Shown here in pieces: positions 6,873 to 16,321 of a DNA stretch of 64,000 bases (position 1 is the stretch's first letter; every line of letters starts with the position of its first letter). Origin of the DNA: Dyadobacter sp. Leaf189 (GTDB lineage Bacteria; Bacteroidota; Bacteroidia; Cytophagales; Spirosomataceae); assembly GCF_001424405.1 (NCBI RefSeq), contig NZ_LMPS01000001.1, forward strand, positions 2,105,999 to 2,169,998. The letters run 5' to 3'. The notes beneath the pieces were generated by a model. It made no database searches. It was given only the letters and a program-made list of their open reading frames with translations, and was not told the origin of the DNA. A program made the position numbers and the translations under genes.

Positions 6873-9800
6873 ATGACAACACGTTTTCAAAACCACTATC
6901 TATCGGAATATTCAGGCCGCCACGACGCTGCCATATTCTCGGATCAACCAGGATCATTTAAAAAATATACGGGCAAGTTCTTTGCTTTGATACTGAGCTT
7001 GTTAATGCTGGCGCAAGCTTCCTTTGCGCAGCAGTCAAACCTGGTTTGTAACGATCAGACCAACTTTTCGGCACCAACGTTTGGCAATTTGACAGTAACG
7101 ACAACAGTAGCCCCCAATAGCGGAGGAAATCAGACAACTGTAGCAAATACCTCTAATTTGACGGACAATGATGCTGCGACATCTGCTCAGGTTACACTGC
7201 GGGCGACCCGTAGTGGCACACTGTGTGGTACGGCCACAAATGCATCAGGAGTGATCAGGGTGGAAAGTCCCTCTGGTACTACTTACCAGCTAGGCAATTA
7301 TGTAGGATTTATAACCAGTAATGATCTGGCGGATTTTGCCAGTGTGAACGTGGCAGCGACATTAAACGGGACCAGTGTCTCATCAACTTCAACCCCAATA
7401 ATCTCTCAAATCGGGTCAAACCTTTATGAAGTCGGATTTGTAACAACAGGTAGCGGTAGTTTTAACGGTATTGAGATATCGCTCACTTTGAATGCACAAC
7501 CATTACTTACCGGCTGCGGTACCGTTGAAGAATCTGTAAACGTATACAACGCATTTCAGGTAAATTACTGCACAACGCCAAGTTTCCCTGTTAATATTGC
7601 CAAAAACGCGAGCCTACCTGATTTTAATGTAACTGCATCCAGCAGTGGCGGGAACCTCGCTCAACTTTTAACTGTGGGCGGCATCGTTGATGAAGGAAAT
7701 GCGATCAGCAGAAGTACAGATGATTATGCGCGCCTTGTTCAGTTGGTAGGTAGCTTAGGAACTAAATTCCTTCAGGTTCATGATAATGTCACTACTTATC
7801 CCTCCGGAACGTTCGCCGGATTTGAAATAAGTACAGCAAGTACGCTGCAGGTTAATTTGCTATCTGATATTACCATACAAACAAGCCTGAATGGAACAGT
7901 TGTTGACTCTGAATCGGGCACCGGCCTTGTCGTATCGGGAGAGTTGCTGTCGGCAGGCACCAGGAAGACAATTGGTTTTACCTCTACCGGACCTTTTAAC
8001 GAAGTCCGCATTATTTTCAACGGCTTGGGATTACTCGTAGGTGAAACGCGAATCTACAATGCGGTTTTCCAGCGCTTCGCAGAAGGTCCCGCGCTGGCGT
8101 GTAACACACCTACGCAACTGACAGCTCCTGCTTATCCGCTCACAGTTGGTCTTACCAATACCGGTCTTTCCGGAACTGCCTGTGTGGCTTGTTCTATCTC
8201 GGATCAAAACAATGTGATAGACGCAGATGTAAATACCCCTGCCACCATTAACGTTCTGGCTGCTGTGGGTGCAGAAGGTTCTATATCTGTTAAAAAAGAG
8301 GGGATTTCTTATCAGGCTGGTACTTTCGCAGGGTTCTCGATTGGTAATGCGCAGCTGGTTGGTTTGAGCCTTTTCAAAAACATTACCATTACGACTTACC
8401 TTGACGGAGAAGAGCAGGAATCTCAAAGTGGCACGGGAGGGCTGATCAATGTCGGCGTACTCACCGGCTCCCGTCAAACTGTCGGTTTTGTGACGAATGA
8501 GGAATTTGACGAAATCAGGATCACGGTCGAGCAAACGGCAGATGTTACTTCTACAACGCTGGTTTACGGACCTGTGATTACAAACTTCTGTAATGATGGG
8601 GCGCTCACCTGCAATACACCGGTTAATGTAACAAATCCAAACTATGCAGTTTTTGTAAATGCAGCTAATACCGCGATCAACTCTGCACTATGTGCCAATT
8701 GCCAAATCACAGAATCGCAGGCTGTTGTGGATGGGTCGTCTTCCGACGATTACGCGAGCATCAATCTGGCTGCAGCAGTAGGCAACATAGCAGGATTTTC
8801 TGTTAAAAATGCGATCACCGACTATCCTGCCGGCACATACGCCGGGTTCGATATCCTTACCGGCTCTTTGCTGAATGTGGATGCGCTGGCAGCGATCCGG
8901 ATCCGGACTTATCTGAACGGCGCTGAAACTGCTTACTCGGCGGGTACTGGATACACTGGAACTGCCTTGTTGGTAGGAGCGGGGCTACTTACATCATCCG
9001 GCCGCCAGACAGTTGGAGTTGTTGCAGAGGATGTGTTTGATGAAGTTAAGATTGAATTTACAAATCTCTTGAATGTGCCACTTGGTACAGTGCGTATTTA
9101 CAATGCGGTTATTCAGCAGATGTGCAACAACAATCCGGTTGTTTGCGGAACAACAGGCTTACTGGTTGCTCCCGCACAGCCGGTCGTGGTGGAAAGCTCC
9201 CGCACAGGTCTGACAGGTGTATGTGCATTATGTGAGGTGCAGGATGCGAACAACGTCATTACCGCATCTACTTCGGACTTTGCAGTGCTAAGAGTTCCGG
9301 TAGGTGCAGCAGGCTCTGCGTCCGTTTCTGTGAAAAACGGCGTGGTAACTTATGGTGCAGGAACAGTCGCAGGTTTTACCATCCAGGATCTTCAAGGGAT
9401 TGTTTCATTGGATTTACTCCAGTCGCTGACACTCTCTACCTACCTGAATGGACAGCCAACCGGCGAAACTGCGTCAGGTAATACGCTGATCGCCCTACGT
9501 CTGCTGCTTCCATTGATTGGCAATGGTACGGAAAACGATATTTACAATGTGAACTTTACAGCTACCCAGCCGTTTGACGAGATCAGGCTTTCTGTTAATT
9601 CACTAGCTGGCTTGCTTAATCAGGTTCGGGTTTACGGAGCATTTGTAACACCATTTGCAGATGGTTGCCTGACACCAGGTCTGACATTCAATGAAATTCC
9701 TTATAATGCTTATGTAGCCACTGCATATAATGGAGTGAATCCTGTAAGTGTTGCAACATACACAGGTGAGGGTGAAACTTATTCAGTTGTGTCAGGAACT

Positions 9801-10502
9801 GGCTTCAACAGGCTGCCACCAGGATTGTCAATCGACCCGAATACGGGAGTGATCAGCGGGTTCCCGGATGAAAATTCACAGGGTATCTACACTTTCCTTG
9901 TAGAGGTGAGGGATTCAAATGGCAACCGGATTGGACAGAGAACATACCAGATCAATGTACAGGACAGTTCGCTACCCGTTACCCTGGCCAGCTTCACCGC
10001 CATCGCGGAGGGCATAACTACTTCGCTCAGCTGGGCTACTTCCGAAGAGGCAAACAGTGACCGCTTCGATGTGGAACGCAGCCAAAATGGTAAGGTTTGG
10101 TCGAAAATAGGCTCCGTTCAATCTGCTCAGGAGAGCAAAGGGATGAAGTACTACAACTTCTCGGATAACATGCCGGCAGGTGGAATGAATTACTACCGCT
10201 TGAAAATGGTCGACCTCGACGAAAGCTTTGCTTACAGCCAGATCAGGGAGGTAAAATTCGGATCCACTGGCTTTGTTTCTCCAAACCCGGTAAGATCAGG
10301 TGAAATGCTGAAAATCACGCTGACCGACTGGTCAAAAGTGAAGCAGGTACAAGTGATCAATGCAGCTGGAAAAATAGTGTTTGAATCCAGCAATGCGTTT
10401 TCTGCCGGTATCAACACCACTAATTTGTCGACTGGCTCTTACATTGTCAAAGTAATCCAGCTTGACGGCAATGTGTCGACGCACAGATTTGTTAAACAGT
10501 AG
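6873..10502 (+). CDS. Large secreted protein, five related modules, T9SS type A sorting domain
   Basis: A 1209-residue protein. An unusually long N-terminus (about 33 residues) precedes the hydrophobic signal core and the site ASFAQQ (near residue 53). Five modules of about 150-190 residues follow. Most begin at a Cys (C.TP..L..P..) and contain a Y.AGT.AGF motif, a TYLNG turn, a TVGF strand and an FDEI(R/K) strand; the first is the most divergent. Around residues 955-1035 is an immunoglobulin-like putative cadherin-type fold (LPPGLSIDPNTGVISGFP). A 100-residue SLPVTLASFTA domain and a type A T9SS sorting domain (about 1130-1209, FVSPNPVRSG... ending HRFVKQ) follow. It should be exported by Sec and then by the T9SS to the cell surface. 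Function unknown; adhesion is plausible. Confidence 0.85.
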   Translation: MTTRFQNHYLSEYSGRHDAAIFSDQPGSFKKYTGKFFALILSLLMLAQASFAQQSNLVCNDQTNFSAPTFGNLTVTTTVAPNSGGNQTTVANTSNLTDNDAATSAQVTLRATRSGTLCGTATNASGVIRVESPSGTTYQLGNYVGFITSNDLADFASVNVAATLNGTSVSSTSTPIISQIGSNLYEVGFVTTGSGSFNGIEISLTLNAQPLLTGCGTVEESVNVYNAFQVNYCTTPSFPVNIAKNASLPDFNVTASSSGGNLAQLLTVGGIVDEGNAISRSTDDYARLVQLVGSLGTKFLQVHDNVTTYPSGTFAGFEISTASTLQVNLLSDITIQTSLNGTVVDSESGTGLVVSGELLSAGTRKTIGFTSTGPFNEVRIIFNGLGLLVGETRIYNAVFQRFAEGPALACNTPTQLTAPAYPLTVGLTNTGLSGTACVACSISDQNNVIDADVNTPATINVLAAVGAEGSISVKKEGISYQAGTFAGFSIGNAQLVGLSLFKNITITTYLDGEEQESQSGTGGLINVGVLTGSRQTVGFVTNEEFDEIRITVEQTADVTSTTLVYGPVITNFCNDGALTCNTPVNVTNPNYAVFVNAANTAINSALCANCQITESQAVVDGSSSDDYASINLAAAVGNIAGFSVKNAITDYPAGTYAGFDILTGSLLNVDALAAIRIRTYLNGAETAYSAGTGYTGTALLVGAGLLTSSGRQTVGVVAEDVFDEVKIEFTNLLNVPLGTVRIYNAVIQQMCNNNPVVCGTTGLLVAPAQPVVVESSRTGLTGVCALCEVQDANNVITASTSDFAVLRVPVGAAGSASVSVKNGVVTYGAGTVAGFTIQDLQGIVSLDLLQSLTLSTYLNGQPTGETASGNTLIALRLLLPLIGNGTENDIYNVNFTATQPFDEIRLSVNSLAGLLNQVRVYGAFVTPFADGCLTPGLTFNEIPYNAYVATAYNGVNPVSVATYTGEGETYSVVSGTGFNRLPPGLSIDPNTGVISGFPDENSQGIYTFLVEVRDSNGNRIGQRTYQINVQDSSLPVTLASFTAIAEGITTSLSWATSEEANSDRFDVERSQNGKVWSKIGSVQSAQESKGMKYYNFSDNMPAGGMNYYRLKMVDLDESFAYSQIREVKFGSTGFVSPNPVRSGEMLKITLTDWSKVKQVQVINAAGKIVFESSNAFSAGINTTNLSTGSYIVKVIQLDGNVSTHRFVKQ

Positions 10503-10527
10503 CCCTGTAAACACGATACACATTCAG

Positions 10528-10560
10528 ACCGCCGGAATTTATCCGGCGGTTTGTTTTTTT
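10528..10560 (+). terminator. Intrinsic terminator after the T9SS cargo gene
   Basis: ACCGCCGGA and TCCGGCGGT form a 9-bp GC-rich stem with a 5-nt loop, followed by TTGTTTTTTT. It lies 26 bp after the stop codon. Confidence 0.9.
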
Positions 10561-10594
10561 ATTCAACGGATTCGCCTCAATACACTCGAATATA

Positions 10595-10624
10595 TTTGAC
10601 AGCTGCGATATATACATATATTTG
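10595..10624 (+). promoter_or_regulatory. Bacteroidota-type promoter (TTTG-N18-TATATTTG)
   Basis: TTTG (10595-10598) and TATATTTG (10617-10624) fit the -33/-7 consensus of the Bacteroidota primary sigma factor. The spacing is 18 bp and the -7 box lies 42 bp before the ATG at 10667. The -33 box is itself embedded in a second TATATTTG (10591-10598). Confidence 0.6.
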
Positions 10625-10666
10625 CGCAATAAGTTCTTGTACAACCTAGCCTAGTTATCGCACCTT

Positions 10667-11167
10667 ATGCCCGGAAGAAAAAGCAAAAAACGTAAATGGA
10701 AAAAAGCGGCCATTGTCGTACTTAAATGGGTCAGCGCTATTTTGCCGGTTTGCGCGTTTATTTACATTCTTTATTACTACAAACAATTCGATTTTTTAAA
10801 GGAGAAAAAAGAAGCGGTTTCCAAAACCGAAGTAATCTCCAATTCGGACTCAGCGGCTACATTTTCCATGAATGCCAAAGAGGCGCTACTCAAAAAGATC
10901 CTGATTCAGAATAATGAGTGGCATTCCGTCGGTGGGGTAGCAATCCACAGTATGACAATCGTGAACGGAACAGACAAAAAACTGTCGAGCGTAGATGTGG
11001 AATTTAAATACCTGTCTGAAACGCAGTCGGTGGTTACCTCCAAGATTGTCAACGTAAAAGCGGCTGTTGCGCCTGGTAAGTCCTACAAGGTTTCCGGCGT
11101 AAGTGCCGGGTACGTCAACAACAGCGTAGTAGGTTGCGACACCAAGGTCGCCAACGCCAGATTCTAA
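10667..11167 (+). CDS. Single-pass membrane protein, hypothetical
   Basis: A 166-residue protein. It begins with a very basic segment (PGRKSKKRKWKKA), has one transmembrane helix (about residues 20-38), a charged linker, and an extracytoplasmic beta-rich domain of about 85 residues. The last part (VGGVAIHSMTIVNGTDKKL, then VDVEFKYL, then VAPGKSYKV) reads like an FxLYD-type beta sandwich, which is common in small secreted or membrane proteins. That match is by pattern only. It has its own promoter and stands alone between two terminated units. Function unknown. Confidence 0.7.
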   Translation: MPGRKSKKRKWKKAAIVVLKWVSAILPVCAFIYILYYYKQFDFLKEKKEAVSKTEVISNSDSAATFSMNAKEALLKKILIQNNEWHSVGGVAIHSMTIVNGTDKKLSSVDVEFKYLSETQSVVTSKIVNVKAAVAPGKSYKVSGVSAGYVNNSVVGCDTKVANARF

Positions 11168-11284
11168 GTTAAGTTGTGGTGTAAATTCCTCAAATTCATA
11201 CTGTAACGCTTGCAAAAGCCTGGTATGATATTTTCATGTTTAAGGTCAGTAGTGTAAAACATCCTGACTAAAAACCTGAAAATT

Positions 11285-11479
11285 ATGGCACAGCTACTTC
11301 AAAACTTCTACCTGATACTTCCGTATCTGTTCTTTGTGTTATTGCTGGTTGCCGGCGGCGTTGGAGTGTGGCTGATAGCACAACTGAAAAAGGGGAGCCA
11401 CTACCAGAATTATTCAGTCGGAGACAGGCTTTTTATGAAGCGTAACGCGTCACGGCTACGAAAAATGCAATTGAATTAA
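11285..11479 (+). CDS. Small single-pass membrane protein, hypothetical
   Basis: A 64-residue protein with one strong transmembrane helix (about residues 10-31, LILPYLFFVLLLVAGGVGVWLI). A short basic cytoplasmic tail follows, with an aromatic patch (HYQNYSVGDRLF) and the ending RNASRLRKMQLN. It starts at ATG 11285 and ends just before a strong terminator, which supports a real transcript. No family recognised. Confidence 0.5.
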   Translation: MAQLLQNFYLILPYLFFVLLLVAGGVGVWLIAQLKKGSHYQNYSVGDRLFMKRNASRLRKMQLN

Positions 11480-11499
11480 TAACGATCTTATATAAAGAA

Positions 11500-11540
11500 A
11501 AACATCCCGGATGCAAATGTATCCGGGATGTTTGATTTTA
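11500..11540. terminator. Bidirectional hairpin terminator
   Basis: AAACATCCCGGAT (11500-11512) pairs perfectly with 11521-11533 around an 8-nt loop. A/T runs on both sides allow use from either strand. It lies between the small membrane protein and the convergent YfbU-family gene. Confidence 0.8.
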
Positions 11541-11660
11541 CTCAACGTTATTGAAAACCATTGCTGGCTTTCAGGATCAAAATTAATGATTTGTTAACTC
11601 ATAACCGAGACTTTTCTTGGAAACAATTATATAATTTGTTGTTTCTAAGTAGAAAAGGTT

Positions 11661-12194
11661 CTAAGCTGGGTTAAGGGAAAGTACCTCAATAAACTTCTTC
11701 AAATCAGATGCAGAATATTGCAGTTTTTCTGCCTTTTCGTACTCTGAGAAAATAGACAGCATTCTGTTGTATTTAAGCATAGAAGTCCCTTTGTGCGATT
11801 TTAGCTGTCTGCCTTTATACTCGCCATGCTGATCCATCCTGTCAACCAGGTACGACATCATATAATAGTGCATTCCACTGTCTTCATCAAAACCTTCAAA
11901 TTCGAGAGAAGAGAGGTCTAGTGTTTCTTTTTCATCGTCTGTCAGCAGCCGAATGGAGTCATTAATCCGGCCATACATTTTCATAATGTCCGAAATTTCA
12001 TTGTAAACGCTGATTGGTACCTCTTCATAAAGTGTATTAAATACTTTCGGGTAAAGACCTGTATAGCCTTTTTCAAGGATTTCTATCCTTCTTTCGTTGG
12101 CATCCTTCTCGGTTTCGTCACCTATAATTGCCAGAATTTTGCACTGATTAATGAGGAGCTGGCGTTGCAGCAGGGAGATGCTTTCAGGGATCAT
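11661..12194 (-). CDS. YfbU family protein
   Basis: A 177-residue protein matching the Escherichia coli YfbU pattern over its length. It opens with a RQLLINQCKIL helix (YfbU: QRLILSNQYKMM), then a RRIEILEKGYTGLY segment, VYNEISDIMKMYGRI in the middle, a LEFEGFD strand, and a C-terminal MLKYNRMLSIF helix. It is mostly helical, acidic and probably cytosolic. YfbU has been linked to stress-related cell death in E. coli, but its biochemical role is not established. The gene is monocistronic on the minus strand. Confidence 0.75.
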   Translation of the reverse strand: MIPESISLLQRQLLINQCKILAIIGDETEKDANERRIEILEKGYTGLYPKVFNTLYEEVPISVYNEISDIMKMYGRINDSIRLLTDDEKETLDLSSLEFEGFDEDSGMHYYMMSYLVDRMDQHGEYKGRQLKSHKGTSMLKYNRMLSIFSEYEKAEKLQYSASDLKKFIEVLSLNPA

Positions 12195-12346
12195 TTTCGT
12201 ATAGATAGCTGTGGTATTGCGAGCAAGTTAGTAGCAAAATGTAGCAAAAGATATGAGATTAATCAACGGGCGCTCAGAAATTTGAAGCAATGCACGCATC
12301 TTTGTATTTATTCTTACTCAATTTCCGCTAAGCTTACCTTTTGATC

Positions 12347-12586
12347 ATGGAAACTACTGAGAAACCTTCGCAGGGCGCGAACGATTTACTGCACGGGAAT
12401 GCCACCTTGCCGCCCACCCCGGAACAGCTCGCCGCATTTGTAGCAAGCCGGGAAACCGAAGAAAACATGCAGAAATTGGCCGGAAAGTTGGCTGAAGAAT
12501 GGAATGAAGAAATGGACATCACGCACAAGCCGGATCTTTCCTATGCCAGATTTGAAGAAAGGCGCAGGAGCGCGGGAGATCAGTAA
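12347..12586 (+). CDS. Small acidic hypothetical protein
   Basis: A 79-residue protein starting at ATG 12347 (METTEKPSQGAND). It is polar and largely helical after a Pro-rich LPPTPEQLAAF segment, with an E/K-rich helix (EENMQKLAGKLAEEWNEEMD) and no membrane segment. Its last 7 bases overlap the end of the convergent rarA gene. No family is recognised and the function is unknown. Amphipathic, low-hydrophobicity composition and a clean frame support it being real, at moderate confidence. Confidence 0.5.
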   Translation: METTEKPSQGANDLLHGNATLPPTPEQLAAFVASRETEENMQKLAGKLAEEWNEEMDITHKPDLSYARFEERRRSAGDQ

Positions 12587-13851
12587 TCGTACCAGTCTCC
12601 CCACCAGTTTTGCAGCTTTTTCCGGATTTCTTCCTCGCGTGCATTTCTGCCGGGTTCAAAAAATTTGCTGCCTTTGATCTCGTCGGGCAGAAAGTTCTGT
12701 TTCGCAAAGTTGCCCTCGAATTCGTGGGCGTATTTATAATCCTTTCCGTAACCGATTTGCTTCATCAGTTTGGTAGGCGCATTGCGCAGGTGCAATGGAA
12801 CGGGTAAATGCGCGGTTTTTTCAGCTGCCTGCATTGCCGCAGAAATTGCCGTGTAGCTCGCATTGCTCTTCGGAGAAGTTGCCAGATATATCGCCACTTG
12901 AGATAAAATAATGCGGCATTCGGGATAGCCCACTACATTTACGGCCTGCATGCATTCGTTTGCCATAATGATAGCGGTAGGATTTGCATTTCCGATATCT
13001 TCCGAAGCCAGGATCAGCATGCGTCGTGCAATAAACGCAGGATCTTCGCCGGCAACGATCATCCGCGCCATCCAGTAAAGTGCTCCATTCGGGTCACTTC
13101 CACGCAGCGACTTGATGAATGCAGAAATGATATCATAATGCTGCTCTCCCGATTTATCGTATCGTGCAATGTTCTGCTGGGCAACCTCGACCACCCATTC
13201 ATCTGTAATCTCAATTTCAGTTACCTCACCTTTTGCCAACACGACGAGTTCGAGCAGGTTCAGTAATTTTCTGCCGTCTCCGCCCGAAAGCCTGAATAAT
13301 GCATCAAAGGAATCAAACCTGATGTTTTTCTCGCTAAGCCATTTATCTTTTTCAAGCGCTCTTTTGATCAGGTTTTTCAATTCATCCTCACCGAAAGCTT
13401 CAAGAATGTAAACCTGACAACGGGAGAGTAAAGCGGAATTGATCTCGAAAGAAGGGTTTTCCGTCGTCGCTCCGATCAGAGTAACCTGTCCCTTTTCTAC
13501 TGCGCCGAGCAATGCATCCTGCTGACTTTTATTATAGCGATGTATTTCATCAATAAACAAAATAGCAGGAAAAAGACCCGAAGGTCGCGCCAGCACTTCG
13601 CGCAGATCTTTCACACCCGAACTGATCGCGCTCAGGTTGTAAAACTGGCGTTTGGTCGTTTCCGCAATCAGCAATGCAAGCGTAGTTTTACCAACCCCTG
13701 GCGGTCCCCAGAAAATCATCGAAGGGATTGCATTTTGTAGAATGGCGCGGCGCAGCGGGCCTTTCGGACCCAGCAATTTTTCCTGGCCAACAAAATCATC
13801 CAAGGTTCGGGGGCGCAAACGTTCTGCAAGCGGGGTGCTTAAAAGCGTCAT
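12580..13851 (-). CDS. rarA: Replication-associated recombination protein A (RarA/MgsA)
   Basis: A 423-residue AAA+ ATPase of the RarA/Mgs1/WRNIP1 family, close to the usual 430-450. It begins with the family's PLAERLRPRTLDDFVGQ. Walker A is GPPGVGKTT (49-57), Walker B is FIDEIHR (Asp101-Glu102), and sensor 1 (GATTENPSFEIN) and the Arg finger (LLSRC) follow. The C-terminal oligomerisation domain has the typical GSDPNGALYWMARMI and NAPTKLMKQIGYGKDYKYAH. It acts at stalled replication forks and interacts with SSB. It overlaps the convergent small gene by 7 bp and stands alone. Confidence 0.95.
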   Translation of the reverse strand: MTLLSTPLAERLRPRTLDDFVGQEKLLGPKGPLRRAILQNAIPSMIFWGPPGVGKTTLALLIAETTKRQFYNLSAISSGVKDLREVLARPSGLFPAILFIDEIHRYNKSQQDALLGAVEKGQVTLIGATTENPSFEINSALLSRCQVYILEAFGEDELKNLIKRALEKDKWLSEKNIRFDSFDALFRLSGGDGRKLLNLLELVVLAKGEVTEIEITDEWVVEVAQQNIARYDKSGEQHYDIISAFIKSLRGSDPNGALYWMARMIVAGEDPAFIARRMLILASEDIGNANPTAIIMANECMQAVNVVGYPECRIILSQVAIYLATSPKSNASYTAISAAMQAAEKTAHLPVPLHLRNAPTKLMKQIGYGKDYKYAHEFEGNFAKQNFLPDEIKGSKFFEPGRNAREEEIRKKLQNWWGDWYDY

Positions 13852-13887
13852 TCAGGTGTATCTGGTTTGTTAATGGTACCCATATCA

Positions 13888-13919
13888 ACAAAAAAAGCGT
13901 GGCTAAGTTCGCCACGCTT
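13888..13919 (-). terminator. Intrinsic terminator of the sigma factor gene
   Basis: On the minus strand AAGCGTGGC and GCCACGCTT form a 9-bp stem with a 7-nt loop, followed by TTTTTTTG. It lies 22 bp after the stop of the ECF sigma factor gene. Confidence 0.88.
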
Positions 13920-13941
13920 CTCTTCTCAAATAGTAAAAAGC

Positions 13942-14523
13942 TTAGAATGTAAGCCTGTCAAGTGTCATTTGTTTTTTAAGATTACCCAAGGCACCAAAAA
14001 CAAGATTGTATACCGATTGAATGTTGATTTTCATCAGGTCGGCGATCTCGTGGTTATTCAGGTTCATGTAAAATTTCAGGAAGATCGCCTCACGCTGGCG
14101 GCGTGGAAGTCCATTGATCGCCACATTCAGGTGCTGGTTGGTCGATTCGAATTCTTCTTCTGAAATCAGGTGGTTTTCGTGGGAAGGAGTGTTGATATGC
14201 CAGTATTCCACCGGGATATCTTCGTTGCTGGTGTGCTTTTGCTGTGCATTCAGGTGGCGCACCAGTTTTCTTTTAATTGACGCCATAAGATAAAACCGAA
14301 CGGAAGTGGTATCACCCAGCGTCATTCGGTTTCTCCAGAGTTCAACGAACAGGTCGTGAATGCAGTCTTTAATTAATGGTTTGTCAATGGTAAACTGTGA
14401 ACAGTACTGGTAAAGAATGTGAACGTAAGAGCGGTACAGGCATGCATAAGCATTTTCATCGCCTTTTCTGAATTGATCCCAAAAACAGAGTTCTTCTTCT
14501 TGCTTGTAGCGTAGGTGAGCCAT
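13942..14523 (-). CDS. ECF-type RNA polymerase sigma factor
   Basis: A 193-residue sigma-70-like protein. Region 2 (about 20-90) carries the FVELWRNRMTL motif in the part that contacts core polymerase and -10 DNA. Region 4 (about 130-185) has LPRRQREAIFLKFYMNLNNHE and a helix-turn-helix (IADLMKINIQSVYNLV). This form, with YQNLIFKA-like helices, is the large Bacteroidota FecI-like group. No anti-sigma (FecR) or TonB receptor gene adjoins it, so its signal and regulon are not evident. It is terminated by a strong hairpin and has a 160-bp AT-rich upstream region. Confidence 0.88.
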   Translation of the reverse strand: MAHLRYKQEEELCFWDQFRKGDENAYACLYRSYVHILYQYCSQFTIDKPLIKDCIHDLFVELWRNRMTLGDTTSVRFYLMASIKRKLVRHLNAQQKHTSNEDIPVEYWHINTPSHENHLISEEEFESTNQHLNVAINGLPRRQREAIFLKFYMNLNNHEIADLMKINIQSVYNLVFGALGNLKKQMTLDRLTF

Positions 14524-14683
14524 TGTTTGGAAAGGATTTTGATTGGGGTTAGGAATTGGAATGTAATAATAAGGGTCATTATAACACTTGTAAATATATT
14601 TATAAAAAAACGTATTTAAAAAATATTTTCGTCAGAAAATTATATTTCAAAGTTTAATGTTGCTATTTCCTGATTTATGTAAC

Positions 14684-16321
14684 TTATCGAATACTTAATG
14701 GCACAAAATTGAAGTTTGCGCCGTCAAAAAGGCCTTTGTCGCTCAGTTTCAATGCAGGTATCACAAGTAATGCCATAAATGACAAGCTCATAAAAGGCGA
14801 TTTTAGGGTAGATTTCAGCTTGTCTTTCACAAATTGATCAATCTCCGTATAAGCCGCCGCTACTTTGTAGCCATCCTCGTCGCTCATCAATCCGGCAATA
14901 GGCAAGGCAAGCAGCTGCTCTTCCTCAACTCCGACAGCAGAAACGCCACCCCTTGCCCCGATAATCAGGTTAACCGCTTTCGCAATTGCTTCGTCACTGG
15001 TACCCACAGCGATAATGTTGTGTGAATCGTGCGCGACAGAAGATGCAATAGCGCCGGATTTAAGGCCAAAATTCCGGATCAATGCAACTGCCGGTCTGAT
15101 ATCCGAATACCGGTTTACGACAGCTATTTTCAGGATATCCTGATCTATATCAACTGCAATCTTTCCGTTTTTCACCTGCACGGCCGCATTCAATTCTCCG
15201 GTAATCAACTGACCGTCAAACACCTCTATTACCCTTACTCCAATCTCGTTTTCTTTGCTATCAGTTGATAAACCAAATTCGTCCGCATTCTTAAAGCTGC
15301 ATTCAAAATGGTTTGGATGCGCGCTCCTAAGGTCGTAAATGAGCGTTTTTCCGTTCTCAGCCACAGTTTCGCCATTGATCCTCGTTTCGAGAATCCGGAA
15401 ATCATTTAGATTATTTACCAGGATCATATCTGCAGGATCGTCAACTTTCAGCAAGCCTACCGGCAGCTTGTAATGCAGCACAGGATTGATACAAGCGGCG
15501 AGCAGTACATCCCACAAGTTGTAGCCGAGCGCGAGCGCGCGTTTGACCAGTACATTAATATGTCCCTCTACCAGATTGTCCGGGTGCTTGTCATCGGAGC
15601 AAAACATCATGTATTCCGGGAACTCTGCGATGAGCGGGATCAATGCGTCGAAATTGCGGGCCGCACTTCCTTCGCGGAGAAGGATTTTGACACCATAGTC
15701 AATTTTCTCACGTGCCTCCTCATACGTAAAGCATTCATGGTCAGTACTAATGCCGTTTGATGCATACTTCTTGGCTGCTTCACCACGCAGTCCGGGGGCG
15801 TGTCCGTCTATTACCTTATTATAATGCTTTGCCCAGGCGATCTTTTGCATCATATCCGGATCCTCATTCAATACACCAGGAAAATTCATTACCTCGGCCA
15901 GGTAGCCAATTTCCGGCTTCGCGAGCAGCATTCCGACCTGCTCTGCGTCAATGGTCGCGCCGGCTGTTTCAAAAACAGTGGCCGGAACACAGGAAGGTGC
16001 GCCAAAACAAAACTTGAATGGCACGCGCTTACCGTCTTCAATCATAAATTCAACGCCGGACAATCCCAATACGTTGCCGATTTCATGTGGGTCTGAAACG
16101 GTTGCTACGGTACCATGCACTACCGCAAGCCGGGCAAATTGCGCGGGTGTGAGCATGGCGCTTTCTATATGTACGTGCGCATCGATAAATCCTGGCATCG
16201 CATAAGGAAGGTGAGGATCTTCCTGGCCTGTATTTTCAATGCGAACTATCCTGCCGGCTGCCATTTCCAGTTCGGCGGCGTAAACTAATTTCTCTTGTAT
16301 ATCAACGATATTGACTTTCAT
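14684..16321 (-). CDS. ade: Adenine deaminase
   Basis: A 545-residue amidohydrolase-superfamily enzyme that converts adenine to hypoxanthine and ammonia with a binuclear metal site. The metal-ligand motif HVHIES (His49, His51) follows PGFIDA. VSDPHEIGNV, EVMNFPGVL, DGHAPGLRG, STDHECF and MFCSDDKHP follow in the order typical of Ade. The C-terminal domain has the VAHDSHNIIAVG stretch and the GG.S.V...... glycine-rich strand. Its start ATG overlaps the stop of the upstream AraC-type gene by 4 bp, implying translational coupling. Confidence 0.93.
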   Translation of the reverse strand: MKVNIVDIQEKLVYAAELEMAAGRIVRIENTGQEDPHLPYAMPGFIDAHVHIESAMLTPAQFARLAVVHGTVATVSDPHEIGNVLGLSGVEFMIEDGKRVPFKFCFGAPSCVPATVFETAGATIDAEQVGMLLAKPEIGYLAEVMNFPGVLNEDPDMMQKIAWAKHYNKVIDGHAPGLRGEAAKKYASNGISTDHECFTYEEAREKIDYGVKILLREGSAARNFDALIPLIAEFPEYMMFCSDDKHPDNLVEGHINVLVKRALALGYNLWDVLLAACINPVLHYKLPVGLLKVDDPADMILVNNLNDFRILETRINGETVAENGKTLIYDLRSAHPNHFECSFKNADEFGLSTDSKENEIGVRVIEVFDGQLITGELNAAVQVKNGKIAVDIDQDILKIAVVNRYSDIRPAVALIRNFGLKSGAIASSVAHDSHNIIAVGTSDEAIAKAVNLIIGARGGVSAVGVEEEQLLALPIAGLMSDEDGYKVAAAYTEIDQFVKDKLKSTLKSPFMSLSFMALLVIPALKLSDKGLFDGANFNFVPLSIR

